Positions 25,392-34,406 of a DNA stretch of 64,000 nucleotides are shown piece by piece. Each line of letters opens with the position of its first letter. Within the stretch, counting starts at the first letter, position 1. The notes below the pieces were generated by a model that was not told the DNA's origin, ran no database searches, and saw only the letters and a program-made list of their open reading frames with translations. The stretch is from a virus. Made by a program: the position numbers and the translations under genes. The stretch is taken from positions 1-64,000 of IMG/VR virus record IMGVR_UViG_3300047089_000113; one strand, given 5' to 3'.

Positions 25392-28300
25392 GCCGCTTCC
25401 GCCATCTCGCGCTGCTTCTCGACCACCTGCTGGAAGGCCGCGCTCTTGGCTGACCTGAACGCCTGCCTGGCCGCGCCCTCCGGGTTATCGGTGTTCCACT
25501 GCTGAAGGATGCTCTCGGTGATCGTGCTGGCCATCTGGTCCATGAACGCCTTGTCCGCGCGCATCTTCGGCTCGTCGGTGGTCATCGCCAGGGCGAGTTG
25601 CGCCGCCATGGCCTGGACCTTGCCGGATGCTCCCTGGCGGTTCACCTGGTTAGCCAGTTCAACGATCCGCGCCCTGCCCTGCGGGCTGTCCAGGATCAGG
25701 TTCTCCTGCTGGACCACCTGCTGCACCCAGTCCTGGGCGTCCTTGGTCTGCGACGGGTAGTGCCCCCAGGCGTTGCCGTTGTGGATCTCGTCCGGGTTGT
25801 TGATGGTCTCGGCCATCTCCTTCACGGTGTGACCGGGGAACGTCCGGGCCTGCCGGTCCCCGATGCCCATCTGGTCAAAAAACTCGGGAGCGTGGTGGAT
25901 CGCGCCCAGCTCGGTGAAGCCTTCCTCGATCTGGGATACGGCGAAGACCTGGTACGCCTTCTCGTTGGCCTTCGCCGTGCCCGCCGGGACCACGCCGTGG
26001 ATCATCTCGTGCGCCAGCACCTCGAACGCATCGGGGTAGCGGACGGGATCGTCCGGGCGGTCGCTGGCGTCCTTGATCGCGGCGGCTACGTTGTCCGCGA
26101 TGGACAAGGTGCCGTTCCACTCCATCTCGGCCAGGATGTGCGGCTTGGACTCCTTGCGGTAGAGGCTGGCTTCACCGTCCCATTCCTCGTGACTGCCGCC
26201 GAGCAGGCGCGGGATGATGTTCGCCGCCTTGGTCGTCTCGGCCACGACCGCCGTATCCAGCTCCTGCTCATTCGGGATCGGCGGGCCGACGAACGGGACA
26301 GCCGCCGCGCGCAGCAGCTTGCCGATGTGCATCTGCTCGGTGCGGCCCCTGGTCCAGCGTCCCCGGAAGTCACGCAGCTCATCGGGATGGAACGCGAGGT
26401 CTAGGAGCGGTGCGTCAATCCCGCCTGGACCTGCTCGGCTATCTTCTCCGCTGCCGCCAGCCGCTCGTCCTCCGGGAGGTCCCAGTAGCCAGGCGGGATA
26501 GGCACGATCACCTTCGGCGTTGGCGTGCTCGATGATGCTTCCGCCACCGGTTCCTCCAGTCTGGATCTCCGCGCCGTTGTTCACGTCCCAGATGGCGATC
26601 TGGTTGCGCTCGGCTGCCGCGCGCACCGCCTCGGACTTGCTGGTGATGTTGTCGCTCGGCTCCAGCCATAGCTTACCGCCGTGTACCCACCCGCCGAGGA
26701 ACGTGCTCCGGTCCCTGAAGGCCGACTTCTCGGACATCAGCATGTCGTCAATAGCACGGGTCAGGGCCTTGCGATCGTCCAGGACCGACTCGGGGAAGAC
26801 GTGCGTGTGATCGGTCTGCGCCACCATGTAGCCGGTCTTCGGCTCACCGCCGGTATGCAGGCTGACGCTGAAGCCCTCGCGGTTCTGGCGCATGATGTCG
26901 GCGGCCTCGCCTACCGCGCCGAACTTCGCCCAGCGCCCCCGGTCATCGCGGAGCTGGTCCGGGTTGAACGCCATGTCGATCAGCGGCTCGCTGTCCGTGT
27001 TCGCGCCCTCGACCAGCCTGGCGTTGCCCAGCGCCCGGCCGCCGATGCCCATGCCGACAGCGAAGGAGATGGCGTAGGGGATGGCCAGCCGGGCTGGCAG
27101 GCCGATCCGCTGGACCTCGATCTCCTTCGGCCCGAGCCCGGCGTACGCCAGCGCCTCATCTGACGCCCATCGGTGGTGCCCGTCGATCACGTAGTTGTCG
27201 CTGGTGACCCAGATGGGCTCCTTCAGCATCTTCCGCACGGCCGGGACGTTCTTCTCGGCCGCCGCCGTGATGCCCGCCACCGTCGCGGCGGTGAGCTGGG
27301 TCTGGGTGGCGCGCAGGTTACCGGCCGGTACGCGCTCGTTCTTGACGTCGATGCCGTCGCGCCTGAGCTGGTCACGGAACTCGGGGTCCAGCTCGATGAA
27401 CTTGTTGGCCCCGCCCGCCAGCAGCGCCGCCTCGGAGCCGGGCCGGGCCGGGCCGTTGAGCTGCGGCATGTCGGTGCGCGGGATGCCCAGGGTCTGCTCG
27501 TTGAACAGCCGGGTGCCCTTGACGCTGACCAGGCCCAGGTCCCAGGGCGGCTCGTTGTCCCGCGTGTAGCCCTGCGCGCTGGCCTTCGCGTTCACCGCGT
27601 CGAGCAGCGGCTTGATCTCGGCCGGGCTGCTCAGCCGGACGTGGCTGCCAGCCGCCATCAGGTCCACGGCGCGGCCCATGTCGCCCTGGGCGTCGATCGG
27701 GTCCTCGGGGGTACCGGCACCGTCAGGCCGTCCCGGCAAGTTCAGCGGCTTGCGCTGGTCGGCTGCCTCCATCGACGGGATCTGCGGGTCGTAGCCCTCG
27801 AACCGCCCCCGGTAGCCGTGCCGCTCCAGGCTGGCCGCGTGCGACTCCAGCCCGCCGCCGCCGTGGGTCCACCGGCCGGTGATGTCCCGTTCCTCGTGCA
27901 GCCAGCCGGTGCCCATGTCAAGCACCTGGGCGGACAGCAGGCGTTCAGTTTCCTGAACGTTCGAGAACTGCTCGGTCAGCAGCCCGGTGGTGCCGGGCAC
28001 CAGCGTGTAGCCGTGCCGGGCGGCTTCCGCCTGCCACTTGTCCCAGGCGTTGCGCAGCATGGTGGACCGGCCCTTGGACAGCCGCCGTCCGCCCCGGCTG
28101 GCGGCCACCGATGAGGACAGCTCGTGCGCGGCCTCGTCCTCGGCCTCGTTGATCCGCTGCTGGCGCAGCCAGGTGATCGCCTGCACCTGGTGCGGGCTGA
28201 CCGGCGTGCCCCGCGCGCTGATCTCCAGGGCGGCGTTGCGGTAGGTGTCGGCCACGTACTGGTAGTAGCGGTCCTTGCCGATCGGGGCCTTGTCGGCTTC

Positions 28301-28948
28301 CTTCTTGGGCAGCCGCTCGTCCATAGCCACGGTCATCGCGTGCCGGTCGATGACCACCTGGCCGAGGTGATCGTCCGGCTCGTCACCGCCCGCGCGGATC
28401 AGCCGGGCGAACGCCTTGGTCTTGGAGCTGTTGTTGGCCTCGTCGGCGTCCATGCCGTCGATGGCTTCCTGGGCGTTGGCCTGCATCGAGCCGGTGATCA
28501 TGCCCTCGCCCGGCCCGAGCGCCCGGTTCTCGTCCAGCGACCGGTCGGCGTTGAACATGTTGACCGCCCAGCCGGTCTGCGGGGACAGGGCGGCGATCAC
28601 GCCCGCGTTCTTCTCGATGTCTCCCTGGTCCATCTTGGCGGCCAGGTTGTGCGCGTCGGCGTACCAGCGCATCCCCTGGGCGCGCTCCTGGGCATCGGAA
28701 TCGTCGTAGGCGGCGACCACGTTGGCCGCGCTGACCGGGTGCTCCTTGAAGAACGGGTGATCGGCGGGGGTGCGGTAGTAGTAGGACCCGCGCCGCTTGG
28801 CCAGGATCAGCCGGTCGGGGTCCGGCGCGGTGTACGCCTCGCCGCCCTTGGTCCAGCGCCCGCGCTCGTCGCGCTTCTCGAACGGGTCGAACCGCCAGCC
28901 CAGCTCCAGCTCATCCGGGCCGGTGAACCACTCCAGCAGCTCGGTCAT
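25388..28948 (-). CDS. Giant modular head-associated protein with ParB-like and zincin-like domains (1186 aa)
   Basis: 1186 aa made of four modules, each opened by an RDxxGRW element: residues about 26 (FDPFEKRDERGRWTKGG), 350 (ERDITGRWTHGG), 667 (FNPDQLRDDRGRWAKFG) and 860 (FHPDELRDFRGRWTRG). Module 1 has GVIAALSPQTGWAVNMF and VVIDRHAMTVAMD, a globular domain reminiscent of helix-hairpin-helix glycosylase-like phage proteins. Module 2 carries ATQTQL...IWVTSDNYVIDGHHRWASDE (near 590), a ParB/sulfiredoxin-like signature. Module 3 has GYMVAQTDHTHVFPE and NQIAIWDVNNGAEIQTGGTG, known to me from other actinophages without function. Module 4 has HEMIH (near 980) and a downstream EEGFTELGAIHH, a zinc metalloprotease layout. 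Probably a virion cargo or maturation protein. Confidence 0.8.
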   Translation of the reverse strand: MTELLEWFTGPDELELGWRFDPFEKRDERGRWTKGGEAYTAPDPDRLILAKRRGSYYYRTPADHPFFKEHPVSAANVVAAYDDSDAQERAQGMRWYADAHNLAAKMDQGDIEKNAGVIAALSPQTGWAVNMFNADRSLDENRALGPGEGMITGSMQANAQEAIDGMDADEANNSSKTKAFARLIRAGGDEPDDHLGQVVIDRHAMTVAMDERLPKKEADKAPIGKDRYYQYVADTYRNAALEISARGTPVSPHQVQAITWLRQQRINEAEDEAAHELSSSVAASRGGRRLSKGRSTMLRNAWDKWQAEAARHGYTLVPGTTGLLTEQFSNVQETERLLSAQVLDMGTGWLHEERDITGRWTHGGGGLESHAASLERHGYRGRFEGYDPQIPSMEAADQRKPLNLPGRPDGAGTPEDPIDAQGDMGRAVDLMAAGSHVRLSSPAEIKPLLDAVNAKASAQGYTRDNEPPWDLGLVSVKGTRLFNEQTLGIPRTDMPQLNGPARPGSEAALLAGGANKFIELDPEFRDQLRRDGIDVKNERVPAGNLRATQTQLTAATVAGITAAAEKNVPAVRKMLKEPIWVTSDNYVIDGHHRWASDEALAYAGLGPKEIEVQRIGLPARLAIPYAISFAVGMGIGGRALGNARLVEGANTDSEPLIDMAFNPDQLRDDRGRWAKFGAVGEAADIMRQNREGFSVSLHTGGEPKTGYMVAQTDHTHVFPESVLDDRKALTRAIDDMLMSEKSAFRDRSTFLGGWVHGGKLWLEPSDNITSKSEAVRAAAERNQIAIWDVNNGAEIQTGGTGGGSIIEHANAEGDRAYPAWLLGPPGGRAAGGSGEDSRAGPGGIDAPLLDLAFHPDELRDFRGRWTRGRTEQMHIGKLLRAAAVPFVGPPIPNEQELDTAVVAETTKAANIIPRLLGGSHEEWDGEASLYRKESKPHILAEMEWNGTLSIADNVAAAIKDASDRPDDPVRYPDAFEVLAHEMIHGVVPAGTAKANEKAYQVFAVSQIEEGFTELGAIHHAPEFFDQMGIGDRQARTFPGHTVKEMAETINNPDEIHNGNAWGHYPSQTKDAQDWVQQVVQQENLILDSPQGRARIVELANQVNRQGASGKVQAMAAQLALAMTTDEPKMRADKAFMDQMASTITESILQQWNTDNPEGAARQAFRSAKSAAFQQVVEKQREMAEAA

Positions 28949-31900
28949 GCTGCCTTCGCCCGTGCCTGCTTCTCCAGCTCACCGGCCTCGGCCTTGCCAG
29001 CCGCAGCCCTGACCTCGGGGTGCACCTTGCCGCCGCCCGCTGCCCAGCGCCGGATTGCCGCTCGGGCAATCGCGTACGCCTTGTCCTCGGACATGCCGCG
29101 CTTCTCGATCAGTGCCTTGACGATCTGCTGGAGGTACGGGGTGTGACCGAGCCCCTTGACGTCATATAGTCCGGGACCGCCGGGCTTCCCGCGCGGAGCC
29201 GGTGTGACACTGAGCACACCCGTCTGCGCGGACAGCTCGGCGGCGAACTGGCTGACGGATGAGACGGTCTCCATCTGCGGGATGCGCAGCGCGCCGCGCG
29301 TCGGGTTGGACGGCAGGCGGGTGCCGACGTAGTGACCCGGATGCGCTGCCCGGCGCGAGATCGGGCTGTAGGTCCGCTCCCGCCAGCCGGTGGCCTGCTT
29401 CGGCACCCGGTCCAGTTGCTTCTCCAGCTCGGCCAGGTCCCTGGTCCACATGCCGCTGGCCTCGGTGACGTTCGCCTGCTTGGCGACCTCCAGGTGTATC
29501 CGCGCCGACTTCATGTCCCGCCCGGCCAGCGAGTGAGCCAGGTTGTGCAGCGCGGTCTGCAAGGTCGATGACCTGTTGCCCGGCGCGGTGTCGGAGCTGA
29601 CCGCCTTCGCGCCCAGATCCTCGATCGCGCGCAGGTGCTCGAACGAGCCGGGCTGGAGCCCGGCCGCGAACTTGGTCGGGTCCACCTTGATCCAGCCGTG
29701 GATGTAGCCCTTCGGCCCGACCAGATCGAGCGGCGTGGCGAGATTCCTGGCCCTGGCCAGCACCGCCTGCGCCTTGCTGTGGGACGCGCCGCCCTTGCGC
29801 AGCTTCGCGTACAGCTTCTGCTTGCGCGCATCACCGCCGAACATCGCGCTGAAGCCCCTGGCCTCCTTGCCGGACAGGTGCCTGCCGAACGGGCCGGGGA
29901 TGCCCGCCACGCCGGTTACCGCCTCGTTGCGCATCGCCTGCTTGCTGACGTGCCCGCCGCTGACGTGGCCGCGCCTGGCCCCGAGCATGCTGGCCATGCC
30001 CGCTGCCTCGTGCCGGGAGACGTGCTTGCCGGTCAGGGCCGAGATCGGCATCTGCGCGGGGTCCTTGATCCAGCCGTGCCGGTAGCCCTTCGGGCCTGCC
30101 AGCTCGATGGCGTCGGTCACGTCCTCCCAGGACAGCGCGGCAGCCCGCTTCGTGTAGCTGGCGATCTCCCTCGCGTAGGTGCCGATCTGCCGGTTGATGG
30201 CCGCCGCCTCGGACGCGGCGGACAGCGGCCCGGCCGCCTTCTTGGCTCCCGCCGCCTTCCCGGTCTTGGCCCTGGCACCCGCCGCCGAGATGGCTGCCGC
30301 GCCCCTCTTGGCCGGTGCGCCCTTCTTGGCCGGGGTGGACGTGGCGGCCTTGCCGATCTGGCCCGCCTGGGTGGCCTTGTTCCGGGCGTCCAGCGCGGTG
30401 ATCCGGCCGCTGGCGAGCGCCTTCAGTATCCGGCGCAGCGTCTCGATCCTGGCCCGGTCATTGGCGATGGCCGCGAGCAGCGCAGACTTCGCCTGCTGAT
30501 TCGCTGACTTCTGCGCGGGCTTCTTCTGGGCTGCCCCGCCGCTGCTGCCCTTGATGAACTGCCCGCCGGTAGCGATACCGGCACCCGCGCGGGCCTGGCC
30601 AGGGTTGCCAGCCGGGTTGAACAGCTCTACAACGCGAAAGGGCGCGGCCCCGGTAGGCGTGGCAAAGCCAGCCGGGGGCACGGCCTTTCCCGCGTCAAAG
30701 CTCTTGCCGATGCTCCGCAGCACGGCCATCGCCCGGCTGTGCGAGTGCCCCCTGGCCCGCAGCGTCTTGTAGGCCCGCTGCTTCCTCGGGCTCATGCTCC
30801 TGACCCGGCTCTCCAGCGGCAGGCCGGTGCCCGCTGCCGCCGCCTCGGTGGCCGAGCCAGCCTGGAACAGCTTGCCCAGTGACCCGCCGGACGCCGGGAC
30901 GAAGTGATGCGTCGGGGTCCTGGGGAAGCGCAGGGACGGCGGGCCTTCCACGAACTTGTACTTCTTGCCCCGGATCGTGATCGGCGGCCCGGCCCCCCTG
31001 GCGGCCTCGGCCTTCTTCTGCGCCTCGATGCCCCCGCCGATCTTGATCCAGCCGTGCCTGAAGCGGAACGCCAGATCGACCTCGTTGGAGAACTGCGCCG
31101 TGGCGAGCTGGCGGGCCTGCTCCCGGTGGTTGGCCTCGGAAGCGAAATCGCCGCGCCTGTGCGCCGCGCCCGCTATCTTCAGGTGCAGCGCCATGGACAG
31201 CTTGCGCTTCTTCTCGCTGCGCCCGGCCGACTGGCTGGCCCCCAGTGCCCTGATCAGCCCGGCTCGCCGGGCCATCTTCATGCTCGCGGTGCCCGCCATC
31301 ATGCCGGGGACACCCTGCCACCGGCCGTGCCGGTCGCGCACCTCATCCGGGTTGTACCGCAGCTCGACCACGAAGCGGTCCTCGATGCCGTACGCGGCCA
31401 GGTTGAACTCGCTGCCCATCGTCTTAGCACCGGGCTCGGCCCAGGTGCCCTTCAGGTGGTGCGCCACGCCCATCCGCTTCGCGTTCTTCTGGATGGCACG
31501 CTTCAGCACTCCGCGCTTGCCCGGCGCGACCCGGCCGACCGCCTTCAGCGCCTTGTGCAGGTAGCTCACGTTCGGCATCGGGTAGCTGGTGCCGTACGCG
31601 GTCTGTCCCTTCTTCTGGAGCGCCCGCCTGCCAGCCGCCGTCTCATGATGGGGCACGGCGGCCAGCTCGATCGCGCCCAGCACATCGCCCCAGCTTGCGG
31701 CGACGTTCATCGGCGGCGGTGCCGGTGCTGATGATGTGCGCATGGCTCTCTCCTGGGCCTGCTGGTCCCGCTCGTCGCGGCGTTCCTGGCCGATAGCCCG
31801 GTTGGACCCGTGGATGTCCTCGATGTCCTTGACCAGCAGCAGGTGCCGGTGGGCCTGCTGCATGAACGCCTTGCCGCGCATGTGCCCGGCGTCATCGTGC

Positions 31901-32151
31901 ACGCCGTGGCGTCGGAGCTGGACCGGCTGGAGCCCGAAGATCGCGGCGTTCAGGTGACGCTGGGAGCTATTCGTGCGCCCGGCGTCCAGCTCGCGCGCCG
32001 CGTCCCGCAGGTGGTCGTGCACCGCCATCTCGGGGTAGGCATCGGCCATGTCGGCGGCCAGCTTGCGCAGGCTGGCCGATGTTCGCTGCTTCATCGGGCC
32101 GGTGGAGATGGCCCGGTGGAACCGGGGAGGTCCCTGCGGCTGCTCGGACAT
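28945..32151 (-). CDS. Giant basic modular head-associated protein (1068 aa)
   Basis: 1068 aa, very basic, between the MuF-like gene and the 1186-aa gene with ATGA overlap at 28948. Repeated elements: SWGDVLGAIELA (about 155) and SWEDVTDAIELA (677); RYNPDEVRDRHGRWQG (270); DLAFRFRHGWIKIGG (365), GPKGYRHGWIKDP (690), GPKGYIHGWIKVDP (815); and two helical blocks RKQRAYKTLRARGHSHSRAM (465) and RKQKLYAKLRKGGASHSKAQ (785). A Lys/Ala-rich disordered stretch (about 530-640) resembles histone tails. The C-terminus (EKRGMSEDKAYAIARAAIRR then GGGKVHPEV) is a motif common in actinophage head proteins. No enzyme signature. Likely an internal, DNA-contacting virion protein or multi-domain cargo. Confidence 0.75.
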   Translation of the reverse strand: MSEQPQGPPRFHRAISTGPMKQRTSASLRKLAADMADAYPEMAVHDHLRDAARELDAGRTNSSQRHLNAAIFGLQPVQLRRHGVHDDAGHMRGKAFMQQAHRHLLLVKDIEDIHGSNRAIGQERRDERDQQAQERAMRTSSAPAPPPMNVAASWGDVLGAIELAAVPHHETAAGRRALQKKGQTAYGTSYPMPNVSYLHKALKAVGRVAPGKRGVLKRAIQKNAKRMGVAHHLKGTWAEPGAKTMGSEFNLAAYGIEDRFVVELRYNPDEVRDRHGRWQGVPGMMAGTASMKMARRAGLIRALGASQSAGRSEKKRKLSMALHLKIAGAAHRRGDFASEANHREQARQLATAQFSNEVDLAFRFRHGWIKIGGGIEAQKKAEAARGAGPPITIRGKKYKFVEGPPSLRFPRTPTHHFVPASGGSLGKLFQAGSATEAAAAGTGLPLESRVRSMSPRKQRAYKTLRARGHSHSRAMAVLRSIGKSFDAGKAVPPAGFATPTGAAPFRVVELFNPAGNPGQARAGAGIATGGQFIKGSSGGAAQKKPAQKSANQQAKSALLAAIANDRARIETLRRILKALASGRITALDARNKATQAGQIGKAATSTPAKKGAPAKRGAAAISAAGARAKTGKAAGAKKAAGPLSAASEAAAINRQIGTYAREIASYTKRAAALSWEDVTDAIELAGPKGYRHGWIKDPAQMPISALTGKHVSRHEAAGMASMLGARRGHVSGGHVSKQAMRNEAVTGVAGIPGPFGRHLSGKEARGFSAMFGGDARKQKLYAKLRKGGASHSKAQAVLARARNLATPLDLVGPKGYIHGWIKVDPTKFAAGLQPGSFEHLRAIEDLGAKAVSSDTAPGNRSSTLQTALHNLAHSLAGRDMKSARIHLEVAKQANVTEASGMWTRDLAELEKQLDRVPKQATGWRERTYSPISRRAAHPGHYVGTRLPSNPTRGALRIPQMETVSSVSQFAAELSAQTGVLSVTPAPRGKPGGPGLYDVKGLGHTPYLQQIVKALIEKRGMSEDKAYAIARAAIRRWAAGGGKVHPEVRAAAGKAEAGELEKQARAKAA

Positions 32152-32154
32152 GGC

Positions 32155-32829
32155 TCACACTCCCGCCATAGCTGGCTCGGGACTGGTGCTGGGTAGCATT
32201 CTCGCACCGATGCGCGGCGGCCCCGCGTAGCACCGGCAGTGCGGGTGCACCGAGCCGGGGTAGCCGATCAGCGGCACCGAGCTGGCCCGGAAGTTCGCGC
32301 CGTTCGCGGCCCGGCAGTCGGCGCTGGTCCGGGAGTCGAGCACCGTGTTCCAGCCGAGCATGTCGCCCCAGGTCCACGCGGCCATGTCCACCTGCATGGC
32401 CGCCTGGGCACGCTGCCAGATGGCGTCCCGGTGCTGGCCGAAATAAAGGCGCTCGCGGGCCATCCCAGCCGCGAGCGCCTTTATCACTGCCTCCCCGCGT
32501 GACCGGGCCTCAACCATGTCCCTGGTCAGCCGCCGGGCTGCGGCCAGGGCGAACTGGGCGCGGCGGATCAGGTTGGTGCGGCTGGCGTTCATCGTGGCCG
32601 ATCCCGCGACCCCGGTCTGCTCGGGCGGCATCGCCATCACGACCTCCAGCGCGGCCCGCATCGCGCCCCGGCTGACCTTCCAGGTGACCAGCGCCGCGCC
32701 GCCGAGCATGGTCAGCGCGGCGACCGCGCTGGCCGCGCCGACCAGCGCGGTGGCGATGGCCGTCACCGCCGCCGCGTCAGCCGCCGCGTCCTGCTGCGGC
32801 TCCGGTGGCGGCTGCTGCGGGGTGCTCAC
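32155..32829 (-). CDS. MuF-like minor head protein
   Basis: 224 aa. Residues 20-50 are hydrophobic, 80-145 helical. The C-terminus has the hallmark of SPP1 gp7/Mu F proteins: LDSRTSADCRAANGANF (164-180) followed by GYPGSVHPHCRCYAGPP (189-205), with Cys/His that likely bind zinc. Encoded directly after the portal with an ATGA overlap. It binds the portal and is packaged in the prohead, affecting DNA ejection. Shorter than many MuF proteins, since the extra domains seem to sit in the separate giant genes downstream. Confidence 0.85.
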   Translation of the reverse strand: MSTPQQPPPEPQQDAAADAAAVTAIATALVGAASAVAALTMLGGAALVTWKVSRGAMRAALEVVMAMPPEQTGVAGSATMNASRTNLIRRAQFALAAARRLTRDMVEARSRGEAVIKALAAGMARERLYFGQHRDAIWQRAQAAMQVDMAAWTWGDMLGWNTVLDSRTSADCRAANGANFRASSVPLIGYPGSVHPHCRCYAGPPRIGARMLPSTSPEPAMAGV

Positions 32830-34403
32830 GCCAGCCGTCCGGGCGGCGGGACACTCGGCGGCTTAGCAGGCGGTGTCCGCTGCTGTGCCGGGGCCAGCGG
32901 CGCTCCGGGCGGCGGTCGCATCTGCGCGCCCTGCGGACGCCCGGCCGCGCGGTTGGCGATGGCAACGCCCGCGCCCGCCAGGCCCTGGAGCCCGCCGAGC
33001 GCCCCGGCGGCCTCGGGCGGCATGCCGGGCGGCGGCTGGGCCTGCAACTGCTCGGCCCGCTGGCTGGAGGTGGACATCAGCGCGGCGTGCACCTGGTCCA
33101 CGTCGAGCTGGAGGACCGAGGCCATCCGCTCGGTGATCAGGTCCACCACCTGGATCGGGATGTGCAGCGCGGGTGCCGCCACGATCTGGCCGAACAGGGT
33201 CAGCAGCGCCTGCTCCTGCTCATCCTGGAGCGGGCCGAACTTGGCCTGCGGGATCGCGGCCTCGGGACCGAAGTTGAGCACGGTCAGCGGCATGATGACC
33301 TGGTTGGAGTACGCCTGCGCGATCTCGGCAGCCACGCCCTGCCGGGACTTGAGGTAGAAGCTGGACTGGTCCTGGCTCAGTGCGTAGGAGCCCTTGCCGC
33401 CTGTTGCCGAGCTGGTCAGCGCCATGAAACCGGCCAGCACCGAGTGCACCTGCCAGCCCTCCAGGAAGTTCAGCGCCTCCACGAAGAACTTGCCGCCGTC
33501 GCCGCTGTTCTCCATCATCTCGAACGCCTTCTGGCCCGCCTGCGGCTGCTCCATGCCGACCACGCCCGAGGACTTCAGCGAGGCGATCGAGTCGGCGCGG
33601 TTGTTGGCGGACGGCTGGTCCGGCCCGTACACGACCACGCGGGGCAGCGCCTGGGTCTCCAGGAAGTGGTACCAGAGGTAGAGCAGCTTCATCTTGGTCT
33701 GGTAGCACCAGTAGCTGACCTCCATCTCCGACGCGCCGGTCAGCGGCTCGCGGTGCTTGCCGTGCGTGTAGATGAAGCTGCGGACGTGCGGGATGTCCAC
33801 GTAGCCGGGGACCTTCTGCTTGGACGCCGTGCTCATGAGCTGCCCGCCGAACAGCCACACCTGCTGGCGGAAGCCGTGCGGCGCGGCGGTCTTGGCGTTG
33901 TAGCGGGCCTGGCAGGTGGCGCTCGGCCGGAACGCGATCTTGTCGTAGATGATCTTGCCGTCGCTCTCGCGGATCTTCCAGACCTTCTCGAAGAACGCGC
34001 GCCGGTAGATCTGGCCGGACGTGATCTGGCCGATCAGGTCCACGTTGGGCGTCTTCATGCCGCCGATGTGGTCCGGCGTCAGCAGGACGCTGGTAGCCAG
34101 CTCCAGCTCGCCCTTGTCGCCCTTGGCCCCGGTGATGTCAAAGTCGGCCTCGCGGATCGGCAGGGTCAGCGCGGCCTCGACGGCTGAGCACAGCCCGTCG
34201 CGGCTGAACATCACCTTCATGTCCCGGCTTGACCACTCGCCGTAGTCAAAGACGTCGCCCTCGCCGTAGTAGGCGAATAGCCGCTGGCCCCAGTCGAACT
34301 GCGTGCCGATCTCCGGTCCCAGGAGCTGGCCCTTGGTCGCCTTCAGGTCCGGCAGCTTCAGCACCTGCGCGAGCGTGCCGGTGGCGTTCTGGCGAGGCGG
34401 CAT
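32826..34403 (-). CDS. Portal protein
   Basis: 525 aa, located between large terminase (3 nt gap) and MuF. Features of the siphovirus portal: N-terminal DVFDYGEWSSRDMKVMFSRD-GLCSAVEAALTLPIREADF (wing), central LYLWYHFLETQALPRVVVYG, stem-like helical region and C-terminal crown-like Pro/Gly tail (PPGMPPEAAGALGGLQGLAG). The pattern matches the actinophage DUF935-like/portal group: GKGSYALSQDQSSFYL is a shared signature. It forms the dodecameric ring through which DNA is packaged. Confidence 0.88.
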   Translation of the reverse strand: MPPRQNATGTLAQVLKLPDLKATKGQLLGPEIGTQFDWGQRLFAYYGEGDVFDYGEWSSRDMKVMFSRDGLCSAVEAALTLPIREADFDITGAKGDKGELELATSVLLTPDHIGGMKTPNVDLIGQITSGQIYRRAFFEKVWKIRESDGKIIYDKIAFRPSATCQARYNAKTAAPHGFRQQVWLFGGQLMSTASKQKVPGYVDIPHVRSFIYTHGKHREPLTGASEMEVSYWCYQTKMKLLYLWYHFLETQALPRVVVYGPDQPSANNRADSIASLKSSGVVGMEQPQAGQKAFEMMENSGDGGKFFVEALNFLEGWQVHSVLAGFMALTSSATGGKGSYALSQDQSSFYLKSRQGVAAEIAQAYSNQVIMPLTVLNFGPEAAIPQAKFGPLQDEQEQALLTLFGQIVAAPALHIPIQVVDLITERMASVLQLDVDQVHAALMSTSSQRAEQLQAQPPPGMPPEAAGALGGLQGLAGAGVAIANRAAGRPQGAQMRPPPGAPLAPAQQRTPPAKPPSVPPPGRLA

Positions 34404-34406
34404 CAG

